64,000 nucleotides of DNA, taken from assembly GCA_029959085.1 (NCBI GenBank), contig JARWIR010000003.1:30023505-30087504 (forward strand). The letters run 5' to 3'. Below, piece after piece: positions 50,856-62,666 of the stretch (within the stretch, counting starts at the first letter, position 1; each line of letters begins with the position of its first letter). The DNA comes from Nemophila menziesii. Taxonomy: Eukaryota; Streptophyta; Magnoliopsida; Boraginales; Hydrophyllaceae. The notes under the pieces are model-generated. The model ran no database searches. It saw only the letters and a program-made list of their open reading frames with translations, and was not told the DNA's origin. A program made the position numbers and the translations under genes.

Positions 50856-52640
50856 TCATTGTTCTTCTTGGGGTTGATTTGGGTCAACCCCGCAAACTAC
50901 TTCATTTGATGCATTTTCGAGCTGCTCCTCATCCTTATCGCCATCCGATTGATTACCGAGCTCTTCTCCTCCTGAGAAATCAGCTATAACCTCCATTTCT
51001 TCATTCTTCTTGTTAACTTCTTCTTTCTCAATTTCTTCATAATTTTCTTCTCTTTTTTCCAGTCGAAAACTCCATAGTGTTTTCTGTCTTTTCTGATTGA
51101 CTTGAGTGCTAAGATAGTTCTTCAATTTGCTCGCTCTAAGTTTGACTGAAAGTCTACCAGTTGATTCTTCGTAAACTCTCATCGCCACTCTTTTCTTAAT
51201 CAATTGTTTCTCGTTGCTACAGTTTTGGAAAAGATTGATGGAAATCGGAGTAAGGTTTTGTATTTTGTTAGGTTCAGGTGTGTTATGGTTGATAAGGTTT
51301 GAAGATGAAGCTTTGATTGTTTGGTTTCCATTGGGAGCGGGTGTAGAAGGAGATTTAGGGTTCGAGAGAGATTGGGGATTTTCAGATAAATTGATGTTGT
51401 TTTGATAATCCGACTTTTGTTTACCACTTTGGGCTGTTTGGTTTGGGCTCTTGTTAATTATTTTTGACGAGATTAAAACATTTGGGCTTTTAATAATATT
51501 TGATGGGCTTTTGTATGACCCAAACTGAATAGATGGTTCATGGGCTGGTGGGGTTTTAAGTTGACTCAGCATATGACCTGCCAGCTTGGCCAGTTTGTCT
51601 TCTTTCTCACTACTAACCGCCAAAGCCAAACCTTTACCTTTCTCTTTCTTCCCAACACCACTACCACTCGAGCCATCGTCCTTCTTCGTATCCGCACCAT
51701 TACCATTTTCTTGTCCCTTGTGGGTACCTTTTTTCGTACTAAATTCAAAGATAACGTCGTTTTGTTTGACGCCGTTGGATGGTCCGTTACTGGGTTCACT
51801 CATTTCCATCGAGACCGAGTCACCACCATTGTTGAGTTGAGGTAATGATTATTGTCTTCTTTGTTCATAAACTAGGGTATTCTCCTTGTTTTTGATGTTT
51901 TGTTTCCGTTCCACCACTGGTTTGAGTACAAATTTTTGGGTAGGACCCCGATTTGAGATTTTAATCCAAGCCCCAATTTTGGGGAAAACTTTAGGGTTCT
52001 TACAATTTAATTCCTCATGCCCAAAGATTCCACACCCATAACAAACCTGACCAATATTTTCGTATTTAAACTTAATCCATGATGACTTGAACTCATTTTC
52101 CCAATAGTTAATCCCCGCAATAAGGGGATTTTTGATATTCCAGTCCACCCTAATTCTTGTAACCGAGTTCTCATCTATCTCAAGTGATGCAGGGAGCTCT
52201 ATTTCATGTACTTGACCGAAGTAGCTAAACATATTATCAATACACTTTGTAGTGAGTAGGTTTGCTGGAACACCTGTGAGTTGAAGCCATAGTGTAGTGT
52301 TGTGAACTTCTTTCTTATCTCCATTTTCATATTCATTTATTGCTAAGTGTTTGCCTTGAACTGTCCAGGGTCTTTGGTTCCAAACTTTTTCTTTGTCTTC
52401 AGATGTTCCAAACTTGATGATGAAGGTATTATCTCCACACCTTTCGACTTCAGCTTGTTTTTTTAATTCCCAGTATTTGTTAATGTGATTTTTGGTAAAG
52501 ATATGGTTGAATTTTTCTTTGTGTAGCAATTTGACTAGCAGCTTATGTTCATATGCCACTCTATATTTGGAGGATTCATCTGGTGTAACAACCAGTTGAT
52601 TGTTCTTAGCAAGAGGATGGGAAGAAGCATAAAAGTTCAT
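50856..52640 (-). pseudogene. LINE ORF1 (DUF4283 and CCHC knuckle), one in-frame stop
   Basis: A single frame of 595 codons from ATG 52640 to TGA 50856, interrupted only by TAA at 51851-51849. The first half is a DUF4283-like nucleic-acid-binding region (VWNQRPWTVQGKHL, TTLWLQLTGVPANLL, RIRVDWNIKNPLI), then WIKFKYENIGQVCYGCG and the CCHC knuckle (CYGCGIFGHEELNC). The second half is a low-complexity, Ser/Pro/Glu-rich tail. ORF1 proteins of plant LINEs are thought to bind the element's RNA. The final TGA overlaps the ORF2 ATG. Confidence 0.85.
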
Positions 52641-52955
52641 GGTGAACAGTTATGCGAGGGTAATAAAAGTGCGAAGGAGAAGAATGAAGGGAAGGATTAT
52701 AAATGAGAGGAGGGAAGGGAATTCTAGTTTAATGTAATAATTTGGTAGGAATTTAAACTAGAATCTAGGAATTTCACTCAAACTTATGTGATTTGAGTGA
52801 ATGTGTATGGTTGTGTTTGTTTGAGAGGAGAGAGGGTAGAGAGAATTTCATAACTTTTCTCACTTTTTAAGTTGTATATAATTTTGTATGTTAAGAAAGT
52901 ACAGTTAAATGTATAAAAGTTTTTCTTATATTGTTCAGAAGCCGGGAATGTTTTT

Positions 52956-53507
52956 TAGAACCGGCCCGAATGTCTCGGGTATTTAAGACAAGAAAAGAAA
53001 ATAGAGTCTTTTTTAATATAATTAAAAAAATTATCATGTTTTAACCCAAAAAATTATATATAAATAATTTCATAGTAAAATTTACGAAATAAGTATTAAT
53101 AAAAATACGTTATATTAATCTTGTTTTTTGACGTATTTCTTCTTAATAACTTTTCGTTTTGATTTAATTTTTTAAATTCATTTATATTTAAGTGAATTCA
53201 GTTACACCCATGACATATATATAAAAATAATACAATTTACTCTTAAACATGTAAAAAAAATAAAGATAATTAATTAATTATATAAATGATAAAAAGAAAA
53301 AAAAATTACTTCTAGGAATTTTTTTCTATGCGTTTCAAACTAAAGACCTACCACTTACCAAGCAACTATTTTACCAATGGGATAAATATTACAATCATGT
53401 ACCTTTTATAAGTCTTAAGAGTTATATATATATATATTTTTATTTTTTTGCAAGACCTTCAGAAATTTAGGGCCCAAGACGACCGCCTTAGGCCCGGACC
53501 GGCTCTA
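52956..53507. mobile_element. hAT-type MITE
   Basis: The terminal repeats TAGAACCGGCCCG and the complement of CGGACCGGCTCTA match, allowing a few changes. Flanks atgttttt (52948-52955) and atgtctct (53508-53515) agree at 6 of 8 positions, in line with an aged 8-bp duplication. No coding region. Confidence 0.6.
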
Positions 53508-53697
53508 ATGTCTCTATATATACTTTTCTTTTCCAAATACTTTTTATTTATAAAAAGGTTACAGTAAAGCAATTTACCCAACACTTCTAGGGTGGTAATC
53601 AAATTCAAGAATTTTTGCAAACTGCAGTCAAAAGAAATTCATTACCAAACATTTTTTTCCGAAACATTAGCAAACATATTGCTAGCTTACTTGTGTC

Positions 53698-54414
53698 TAG
53701 GGCTGCAAACGAATCGAATCGAGCCGAACTTTAGTTTTCTTGAGTTTGGTTTGCTAATATTTTAGTGAGTTTGAGCTTGGTTTGAGTTTAAAACGAACCC
53801 AGTCGAGCTGAACTTTAGCTTTCTTGAGCTTGGTTCGTTAACTAACGAGGCAAACTCAAACAAACGCTTAGCGAACTAATTTTTTTTAAGTTTGATTTTG
53901 ACTCGAATGGGTTCGTTTAAGACTCATTTAAGTTCATTTATTTTTCTATGTTATATATATATATATATTGGGGTTTTGTGTGATTAAAATAAAGTTAAGT
54001 AAAGGTAATAAACAACATATTATATAATTTGACTTGAAGAGAAAGATAAATATACTAATAAGATACAGAATTTTTTAGATATGATTAATTACATATACAA
54101 AAGTTTTACGTAGTTTTGACTTTTTATGTGTGCGTTGTGTGTGTAAATATAAATAAATATATATATATATATTGATTATTTTTTATTGAATATATTTACC
54201 AAGTCTATTAACGAGCTCTTAAAGAACCCTTACCAAATTTTTCACAAGTTTAATGAGTCGAGCTTATACAAGTTTGAGTTCGTCTCGTTTAGTAAACATG
54301 CCTGGATTTAAAGCTTGAGCTTGGCTTGTTTAACTAACGAGTCAAACTCAAACAAATCCTTAGCGAACTCAAACTCGAGCCCTTGGTGAGAGTATCGGTT
54401 TGTTTGCAGCCCTA
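53698..54414. mobile_element. hAT-type MITE with perfect 8-bp target duplication
   Basis: Terminal repeats TAGGGCTGCAAACGAA...TTTGTTTGCAGCCCTA are flanked by cttgtgtc at 53690-53697 and 54415-54422. Sub-terminal 'gagctt/aagctc' and 'aactcaaac' phrases repeat at both sides, as is common in hAT elements. No transposase frame is present. Confidence 0.92.
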
Positions 54415-54429
54415 CTTGTGTCAATCTAC

Positions 54430-55650
54430 TAATATATTGTTATCTCTCTTAACAAAAGAAAATATACTTATATATTTTGTTACAATAAAATATTTATATA
54501 ATATTATAAATTAAAACGTTATCAATAAATGTACAATTGGTCAAATTTAGTATTATATTTTTGCAACATTTTCAATAATAACCTTTTCATACTTGAATTT
54601 TTTTTATCACCGTGCATCAAATTTTTCAAGGTTTTTTTTATTGCAATTCTTAAAAATTTTCTTGAGTTGTCCTTAGTGACACAAGAAATTATATATTTAC
54701 TAAGAATTTATAAAACATTAAAATTAATTTTAACATAAGTTAAAGTGGGTGGGGACTATAAACAACTAGTTTTATTGTTAAATCCTTATTTAGTTTTATC
54801 TACATTTATCATTTCAGTGTTGGATATGAGATGTTGAGAATTTTTAGGTACTTTTGATATTATTTTAGTTGATGAGCCTATTTCATTGCTTGATACTCCA
54901 AATTTTGCTATATTAGCTTCTTTTGGTGGGTGGTTTTGTAAAGATGATATACTTACCGCACTTTTACTCCAAATGTGTTGCAATATCATTCAAGGCTCTA
55001 GAAGAATCACTCTTGTTGGGTAGAATATCTTAACTTGGACAGTTTGTGGTGTCTTCGCTTTCGTAATCTCAATCGCTTATTCTTGAACACTCGAATCCAC
55101 CATAACCGGTTCCTCTCTAGTCACATGACTCAGATTTTCTTTTTGCTTCTTTGACTTTCTCACATAAACCTCAAGTGGTTTTCTATTGTTCTCACCCAAA
55201 TTATTATTTGGGTTCTTCTTCATCTCCTTCACATGAGCAAGTGTCTCCATTCTTCGTGTCATATTCCTTCACCTCCAACTCAAAATTTTACCAAGCTTGA
55301 AATTTCCCCTTGAATGGGTGAATAAGGTACTATTCAGAGTGGAAAGGGTGTAAGAAAAGTGCTTTGATATGTGGTATGAAGGATTTGTGGTGGGATCAGA
55401 AGGAATAAAGAATTAGGAAAAATATTTGTTTTTTTGTTTGATTCTTGATTCCTTGTGATGTTGGAACGATTTGGGTTAGTAATTGTTGTTAGGAATGATG
55501 TAGGGATGATTTTAGGTATAAAATTTGGGTTATTTTGGTGTATTTTGATGATGGGTGTAGGTATGGTTGAAGCTTTAATGGAGATTGAAAGCTTAGGGAA
55601 GAAGGAGGCTCAAGGTTTAGGTCAAAGGTGGGAATATAGCTTTGCTTGCG
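54430..55650. other. AT-rich region with two unplaced open frames
   Basis: Minus frames at 54989-54786 (67 codons) and 55262-55077 (61 codons, Lys/Glu-rich with KPLEVYVRKSKKQKE) are in the right place for a retroelement gag or linker fragment, but no domain is recognised. They are listed as unknown rather than as genes. Confidence 0.3.
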
Positions 55651-55664
55651 TCAAAACTTTGCGT

Positions 55665-55980
55665 CACAGCGCGGTGCACCGCGGGTAGGGTGCGGTGTAC
55701 CTCACCTGGTTTGTATCTTTCTAACTCTTGAAACGTCGACCAATCGTCACCACGCTTTTCACCTAGTGGTGTACCGTGAATGGGGTGCGGTCTACGTTGT
55801 CTCTTGTGATCATTCCGAGTGATTGTACCTTATCGATAACGCTCCCAAAGTCAATTTCTCATGTTGTGGTGCACCGTAGATGGGGTGCGGTGTACCGCAA
55901 AATCATCAAATCTTTCTGTCTCTTTGAGTGTAAGGCTATCGTCGCTATGGTCAGGCATTTAGCGGTGTACCACACAGATC
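55665..55980. repeat. Array of GCGGTGTACCGC-like motifs, second locus
   Basis: Motifs such as 'gcggtgcaccgcgg', 'ggtgcggtgtacc', 'ggtgtaccgtgaatggggtg' and 'ggtgcggtgtaccgc' recur at about 40-120 bp spacing. They are related to the array at 49850-50065 but with a 'ggggtgcggt' lead instead of 'gtccggt'. Confidence 0.75.
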
Positions 55981-56039
55981 TAGTGTCTAGCTCGAAAAAT
56001 TAATGTATTGTTAAAGGATATGAGGATATCATCCTCTAT

Positions 56040-56480
56040 ACCTCGTTGGACCCCTCCCAGTAATAATTATTTTAAAATTAAATGTGACGTGGCTTGAAAT
56101 TTTTTTAACGTTTTAGCGGTCGTGGGTCGTATTGTTAAGAATGCAGGCGACGTTATGATCGATGGTAAAGTTTTGAGGTATAGTGCGCGATCCTTGGTGA
56201 AAACGGACGCCTTAGGTATTGTTTTTGCGCTCAAATTATCTAAACACTATCCGAAATGGACCATCATGTGAAGAATGATTGTCTTAAGGTTATACAGGTC
56301 GTCTTCGACCTGAGTTTTAAAAGTGATTGAAGATATGCAATAGCCTAATTGGGATTAATTATTATAAAAATATGTGAATATTTCTTTCTTTTTTGTATCC
56401 AGTAAGAAAAACTTTGTAGCCTGTTGAGTGGCCAAACAAAAAGTCGCAAGCCAAATAAAAGCTATGCGGTTTTTTGTTTA
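56040..56480 (+). pseudogene. LINE RNase H relic
   Basis: Broken frames read GRIVKNAGDVMIDGKVLRY, ALGIVFALKLSKHYPKW, NDCLKVIQ and finally VAKQKVASQIKA. These follow the plan of plant LINE RNase H (RN..G.v; EALA..AL..A; .DC..v; vAH.LAK.A). Stops and shifts are present. The rest of the LINE is not adjacent. Confidence 0.6.
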
Positions 56481-56499
56481 ACAATCATACAATTTCTCT

Positions 56500-57910
56500 T
56501 TCGCCTAATTAGTTAGACCTTAGTACGCGATTCTGATCCTTTCGAAATTGGATGATCTTTTGTATACAATTTTCGGTTTTTAATATTATGTATTGCGATA
56601 AAAAACAACTCATTGGAGATTGTAATTTTATTTTCATATGTTGTCTATAAATAAGTTTTATTCAAACATACTTATCAATATATTTTTCTATAATTCACAA
56701 AAAAATTAAACACATTTAAGCATACAAAAATAGTAAAATTTTACCTGAAGATACTAAAATAAACACATTTTATTATAATTTTTAAAAAAAATTAAATACA
56801 TCTAAAAATTAGCATGTAAAAATAGTAAAATGCTTTTGTTAAGAGTTTCAAATTACAAATAAATATGCAGACATGTTTATAAAAGAAGGTACAATACAAA
56901 CATGTTAAAGGTTATAAAGAATTTTCAGGATATTCGTGGAGCACTATAATACAAGATAGGTATGAACATGCGTTCCCCTGGTATTGTTTTAAAGTTCCCT
57001 TAAAAGTGTTAGTTTAATAACCGTTCTTTAAAGTCTACTATGTATGAAAAGAAAAACTACGAAGTAATACTAGTTAAATAAATATCTCACCAAGATAGTT
57101 TTCATTCTTTTTCTTTGTCTTACAGAAAACTGTGTGCCTTTGCAAATAATACACTTTTCAAGTTAAGACTTGAGAGAGTAAGAACGCAAGAAGTTTTTAA
57201 GGAGATAAGAACGATACTGCCACTTTTTGATACTTTTAATCATTTACCACCCACCTACATTGGGCCACACTGGATCATATTCTAAAAATGGGTCCCATGT
57301 GTCCAAAACTCATTATTGTGAAGGTAAATAATGATACTATACCTCGTCCAAAAAAAATAAAAAAATGATACTATACCTTTCAGGCTTTCACCACCACTAT
57401 TCTTCCCTTCACAAGGCGCAATGCTACAAATATATAAAATTTTGTCAAAATAAATAAATATATATATATATATAAAATAGTTTCGCAAAGTCCATGGTTT
57501 TTTTTCATGATGGAAATAGAAATTATATAATGTATAAGGGTAAAGAAAGATAACAATTAATGGTGTAAAAGAGAAAAACTATCCTAACCCGAAATGGGAA
57601 ATCTCCATCTTGTATCTTTAATTATACCTACATTGTTCTTCTGCCGTCTAATTGATCTCGTGATTGTAACAATCCCGCGAATTGAATGATATGGGTATAT
57701 GAAAAAAGATATTAAACTATATCGTTTAGCCGGTTCCTAAATTTGGAGAATGATTAAACGGATCTTCAAACAAGATGTTGATGGCGGGTCAATACTCTTA
57801 CATTACTTTAAGATTATCCGAGTAAATTATTATAGTCATGTTGGTGACAAAAAGAGATTGCTTGTAAAATTCTGAGTGTTTCACCATCCATAGCCGACTT
57901 GCATTACATC
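56500..57910. other. AT-rich intergenic DNA
   Basis: No gene or clear repeat boundary was recognised; only short A/T runs and chance frames. Confidence 0.45.
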
Positions 57911-57919
57911 GCTCTCTTG

Positions 57920-58208
57920 CAAGGCCGGCCCTGACATTTTGGGGGTCCTAAGCGAACTCACAAAATAGGGCCCTCTATATTCATAAAGATATTATTACTG
58001 TTAACGTGGTTAAAAGTCTAGACCTTATAAACGAAAATATGCCACATTACCTCCAAACTAACAACATTACTTTTATATAATTATTTAAATTATGGATATA
58101 TATATACACACACATAATATATTTAGATGATCGGAGGCCCCTAAAAACGTCAAAAAATCGGTGGCCTTAAGCGGCCGCGTCTTTTGCTTCACTACAGGAC
58201 CGGCCCTG
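57920..58208. mobile_element. hAT-type MITE (289 bp) with perfect 8-bp target duplication
   Basis: The ends CAAGGCCGGCCCTGA and CAGGACCGGCCCTG are inverted repeats. Flanks are ctctcttg at 57912-57919 and 58209-58216. A short minus frame across it (58291-58085) is chance. Confidence 0.92.
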
Positions 58209-58239
58209 CTCTCTTGTGGATGACTGATTGTAGTTTCTC

Positions 58240-60430
58240 CTTGTAGAGCTCTACAATGCTCATTTCGCACTACTTGAATGAAGAATTGCACATGAAAAAG
58301 ATATCGACTTGCATGGGTAACCTCTACTTATCCCTACCCTAACATTATTGTGATGTGAATCCAAACTAGAAGTGTTTGGCATCCACTGTTCCCAAAAGAG
58401 TGTTGTCAATAACTTCAATGTTGTTTTAATTATATTTACATCGGCCGATCGTGCCTCATGACCAACATCTTAGTCTTTCAAATGTTTCATATTGTAAGTA
58501 GCATACACGATCTCCTCTTATCCCACCCCAATCTAATAAGACCCTGCACTGCTGCACATACCTGCAAACTAACTAAACAATATAGTAATAAATGTTTGGT
58601 CGATTCTATAGACTTTATACACCAGTAACAATTTTTATCTTTCATGTACTTGCTCTTTTTCAAATCAACAGTCGTAGGGACAGAATTTTTACAACAATTT
58701 CAACCTAACATTCTAACATTTTTCAGAGTGTTTGTATACCAAACAACCTTCCAATATCTGAATATGTATTCTTAGGTGTGTCGTAGTTTGAGAAGTATCG
58801 GTTAACTCGTCCTTTGTTTACGCATGATATTCCGATTTCCTAGAATAGACTTCTAACTCAGTGTGTGGCCAAATGGAATTATCATGCCTGTCTTCATGCA
58901 ATATCCTGACATTATCTATGCATTTTACAGTAGAATTGGGAAATAAGTTATCCAATAATTCCATATTTCATCCATATTTATATTAGTTAAACAATTCACA
59001 TACCCAGTCTACCTAAGAGTGGGTTAATTTATCCAGCTGAAATGGTGATTTGAACAATATGCAGTTCCAAATGTTTTTGTCTTACACGTTGCCTATCTCA
59101 AATATCCCGTGTTTAAGTAGTAAGTCGCGTCCTCCAGTAATACACTCACACAACCAAGAACTGGTTTGTCTAAGCTTAACACTAAAAAGCTTGACTATAT
59201 AAATACTTTTGAGTACAAAAAAAAAAATTGAGTACCCTGGCTGCTAAATAGTTTGGATTCTAAAGTAGCCTCCATGCCTGGCCCGCTAGAAGTAAAATAT
59301 TCATACTATGAACATATATACAGCCTAAATCCCCTATCATTTTGCTAACATATATATTTTCCCATGCTACCCGATGAATATTATTCCTTTTTCTAGAGTT
59401 CCACCGGATGTTAGTCATTATACTTGACAACTTCTTACAAAACATTGTTGGAAAGATTCAAATTGATATAACATAACTATGAATAGCTTGACGTAGGGGT
59501 GTGCACGGGCTCAAAACCCGCGGGTATCGACAAACTTCGATGTAGGCCCATTTTGCGACATGTTGTGATTTTAAACATCCAATCGAGGGGGTTTTGGCAG
59601 ACTTGAACGGGGATCAGGCCAAACGGGTCTATATTGATTTGATATATATATTTTTAATAAGGTAAATTAAAAAAAATATAGGATTGTGGATGTAATAGAC
59701 ATTAATCTGAAGGGAAATTTCGAGGAAGAAGAGGCAGAGGCTTTACTGATGTTTTGATTAGCTTGTTGCTATCCAAATCCATACAAGATGTCTTGTATAA
59801 GAAGTGTTGTTCATGTTCTCAATGTGGAAATGATTCCACCTTTGGTATAGTCTAAGAAATCTGCATTTCTTTTGGCAGGTTTTATTATACTCCAAATATT
59901 AAGTTTCAGACTCACTAATAAGGTAAACTCTTAGAGATCGTATTTACTACGTATTTATTGTCTCACACTAACTATTTTAATAAGCTGGGGAATTATATAG
60001 CAGAGAGTTTTGCACCACGAGCATGTTTATTACTTTTCTTAGCGTTTTATACAATCAACTAGGATATTGATCTTATAAGAGTATTAATTATCATGTGTTG
60101 CTACTCTTTTCTTTTTTTGTATATTTTACACAATCAGTCACACATCATAATATAATTTACATTTTATAGTAGTAATATAAAGAATAATTTTGAAAGGATA
60201 TATATGGCGGGTCGGGCTTGGATTAAGCGGGTTTTGATACATTAAGGTCCAGTTTAGGTCCAAACCCGCAGTTTTTGCTAAATTAAAGTCTGGTATAGGC
60301 CCAAAACCAACATGCATGGGTCGTGTGGGCCGCGTTTCACGGATCAAGCGGGTCGAGAAGTCCATTTTCTTACTCCTATCTTGAAGTATCGCTTTAATAA
60401 GAATCTCTTTCCCATCTTCTGATAGCATAT
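58240..60430 (-). pseudogene. LINE ORF2 3' relic (RT thumb, zinc-knuckle region), split by a hAT MITE
   Basis: On the minus strand the piece before the MITE reads LSEDGKEILIKAILQ. After it come QAIHSYV, MFCKKLSSIMTNIRWNSRK, HRVAWENIYVSKMIGDLG, MNILLLAGQAWRLL and, further on with many stops, a CRYVQQCRVLLDW-like stretch near 58540. These match the plant LINE region after the RT core (KEILIKAVLQ.LP.Y; FWWG; HW..W; GLGFRDL; ALL.KQAWRL). Inactive. Confidence 0.7.
59494..60378. mobile_element. hAT-type MITE inside a LINE relic
   Basis: It starts TAGGGGTGTGCACGGG, a widespread plant hAT end, and closes with TTTTCTTACTCCTA. Flanks gcttgacg (59486-59493) and tcttgaag (60379-60386) agree at 6 of 8 bases. 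Removing it rejoins the LINE reading LIKAILQ-AIHSYV. Internal 'gggcccaaacccgc/gcgggtc' phrases repeat near both ends. Confidence 0.75.
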
Positions 60431-62660
60431 GTGTTCTCCAAACATAATTAATTTATACTTCAGGCATAAATATTTTTGTTTAAGATTCCAGATCTAAAAA
60501 TTGATATTATGCTTCGGGCATGTTTTTTTTGCCTAGCCTTCAGACCTATAACATTAGATTTATGCTTCATGCCTATACATATTAATCTTATACTTTCAGC
60601 ATATGAGATTTTGTTTTAAGTTTTGGGCCTATAAGATTCATTGTAGGTTTTAGGCTTAGAAGTAACACTCTTTTCATTTTCAAACCCTTTAAAACAAAAT
60701 TTAGACTTCAGGCCTTCAAGTTATATATAAATAGGTGTCAGGCCATTAACTTATTTATATGTCATTCTATTGCATACATAATGATAATAATATCATAGAT
60801 AATATACATATAAATTAGAAGTAGACAAATTATATTATAATGATTATAAGATTGAAAATAACTAAGTAGCGTGCTTAATGATCTAAATAAAAATAAATTA
60901 CAATATATACTGCGATAGATCATTACTTATAGATTAACCACTTCATAAAATTTCTTACCACTCAGTTGGCTATAACTCGTATTGATAACGTGTTATATGC
61001 TAATATATAGTAATGGATGATAATATCAAAACTTATATTGATATAGAGTAATGGAGGATAATGTCAAATTTTATCATGTTCTCTATTGAAGAATAGTATT
61101 AGGTGTTGTTTAATTTTTTAAAGTGATAACTGCTGAATGTTGAATAGAACTTAAGAGACAGCATCTGAATGAATTAGACTTAGTTTGAAATCTTAATGAT
61201 ACATACCAGTTAAGAGATATTTAAATCTGTATTGGTCAAGAAAAAACAAACAATATTATTCATTCAGTATCTTAATAAACCTGATTAAGATCTCATTAAG
61301 TGCAAACAAACTCCTCCTAAGTGTCCTTTATGTAGAAAAATACAAAGTCTACAACTAATGTAGGAATAACTTTAGGATTACAAAGAATAGGAAGGAATCA
61401 AAACCAAATATTTTAATTGATATTCTCTCTCTCCCTCTCACCAAATCGATGGCGAAATAATCTCTAATTTTATTTTCCAATTTTATATTTTCTTTCTCTT
61501 TGTATCATTCTTAAGTCAAGCAAAGCAGCTCTAAATTACCCATTATGACAATCTTGAACCGTTCCAAACATGGATTTGATCCAGGCCCTTTCCCTCAACT
61601 TTATATTTTCTTGTTATGTGTTAAGGGGGAGATTTCTTGTTGGTTCTCCTTCAATCTCCACATGCAACAGAGTTTCAATTACGCTAGCTTTTTTTAAGGT
61701 TTAAAGGACCCTCTAATGCCTCAATCTTTATCTATGCAGGATGTAATCTACATATGCAAATTTTTGTCTGTTCTAGATCTCTCTTACATGTTGTTTCATT
61801 GAATTTTGTCTGTTTCTTTTGCTCCCGTGATGTATTTTACTTATGTATGGTACTTTATTGGGAAATTATATTTTAGGATGTCTTGAATATTGCAACTAAT
61901 GGCGGCTATCCGTTGTGGCACTATCAAAAGATCTCCTTACGAATTTTGCTTTCCCTACCCTACTGCATGTTGACTTTTCCAAGGTAAAATATCTTTGGTT
62001 GTTTTATGTTCTCTTGACATTTGGGCTATGGATTGCTTCTTCTAGTGACTCTTCTTACATAACAAGGACTATCTACTTAATATTAGCTGGCCTTTTACTC
62101 ATGATTATCGGTATTTTGTATGCTGAATTATCAGTTAAGCAAGATGAATGTTCAACTTTGAGGTTTAATTATTACATCAGCTTAGATCTCTTCTATGGAG
62201 CTTATTTTTCATATATGCTCTTCGTTAGTTTCCATTATTAGAATGTGACATCTATAATAAAGACTAAGTTTATGATCTATTTATTCAGATGATTGTTTGG
62301 TCCGATGTTCCTCTTAATGAAATTAATAGTTGGTATCTTATTTATTATCTTATTCTAAGTATTCCCAATGTTTAGGAAAGTAAATATTTGATGAAAGAGT
62401 ATACAGATTGCCTTAGTGACACGCTTGTTTCTCATGCAATGGTCTTTGAGTTTTCCCAGAGAACTTTTGCCATTCTCCTCACACTTAATATCATCTCAAG
62501 CTATTTCATTAAACATTTGTCCATCTTGAAGACACAAGGGACAACGGTTAGCTTTCTTACCCTTAGTTTTGAGGATGTTTATTTTTTGTTTGACAATATA
62601 CATAACTGTGTTAGTTATTTTATTGAATACACAAGATACTTCCTTACTTGCACCACTATT
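60431..62660. other. AT-rich region, no gene recognised
   Basis: 60450-60730 shows loose repeats of 'atgcttc.ggc/ttcaggcc'. A 108-codon plus frame at 61915-62241 is strongly hydrophobic with about three possible membrane segments, but such frames are easily produced by T-rich DNA. It has no known relative and may belong to the leader of the LINE that follows. Confidence 0.4.
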
Positions 62661-62666
62661 CGTAAA

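Larger units (their letters stand above)
45474..50859 (-). pseudogene. LINE ORF2 polyprotein (endonuclease, RT, zinc finger, RNase H), interrupted
   Basis: ATG at 50859 (MTQTAWNCQGIGTSLTVQTL) opens an exonuclease/endonuclease/phosphatase-type endonuclease with LSETKNT, NLIGDFNNI and, after the insert, VGSDHSP. The RT follows: NKAPGPDGYSGIFYKKYW, HFRPISCSNFIYKIIAKIL, IKADIQKAYENVEW, RGLRQGDPLSPFLF and HLIFANDSIFF, where FADD is expected. Downstream are KEILIKAVLQSLPNY, GLGFRDLDLMN, the zinc-knuckle region CDICNKESETVEHMLLNC, and an RNase H (NFDASTKD, IENDCLQF, RNRLADGVAKY). Lesions: a 14-bp tandem duplication near 50560, the 49079-50224 insert, one extra TA near 48750, FADD changed to FAND at 47615-47626, and a one-base loss near 45810. 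Confidence 0.88.
45412..52885 (-). mobile_element. Near-complete L1-type LINE with 17-bp target duplication
   Basis: The element runs from 52868 (5') to a poly(A) tail shown as a T run at 45425-45434. A perfect 17-bp duplication, aagttgtatataatttt, lies at 45412-45428 and 52869-52885. Without the 1.15-kb insert its length is about 6.3 kb. Order on the minus strand: a short 5' leader (52868-52641), ORF1, then ORF2 with endonuclease, RT, zinc-knuckle region and RNase H. The target reads TTTT/G on the nicked strand, typical for L1 endonuclease. It is inactive now because of a few discrete lesions noted under its parts. Confidence 0.93.

Noticed and set aside
61915..62241. Small membrane protein gene
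   Set aside because: The 108-codon hydrophobic frame is what T-rich DNA gives by chance; no signal beyond composition and no known family.
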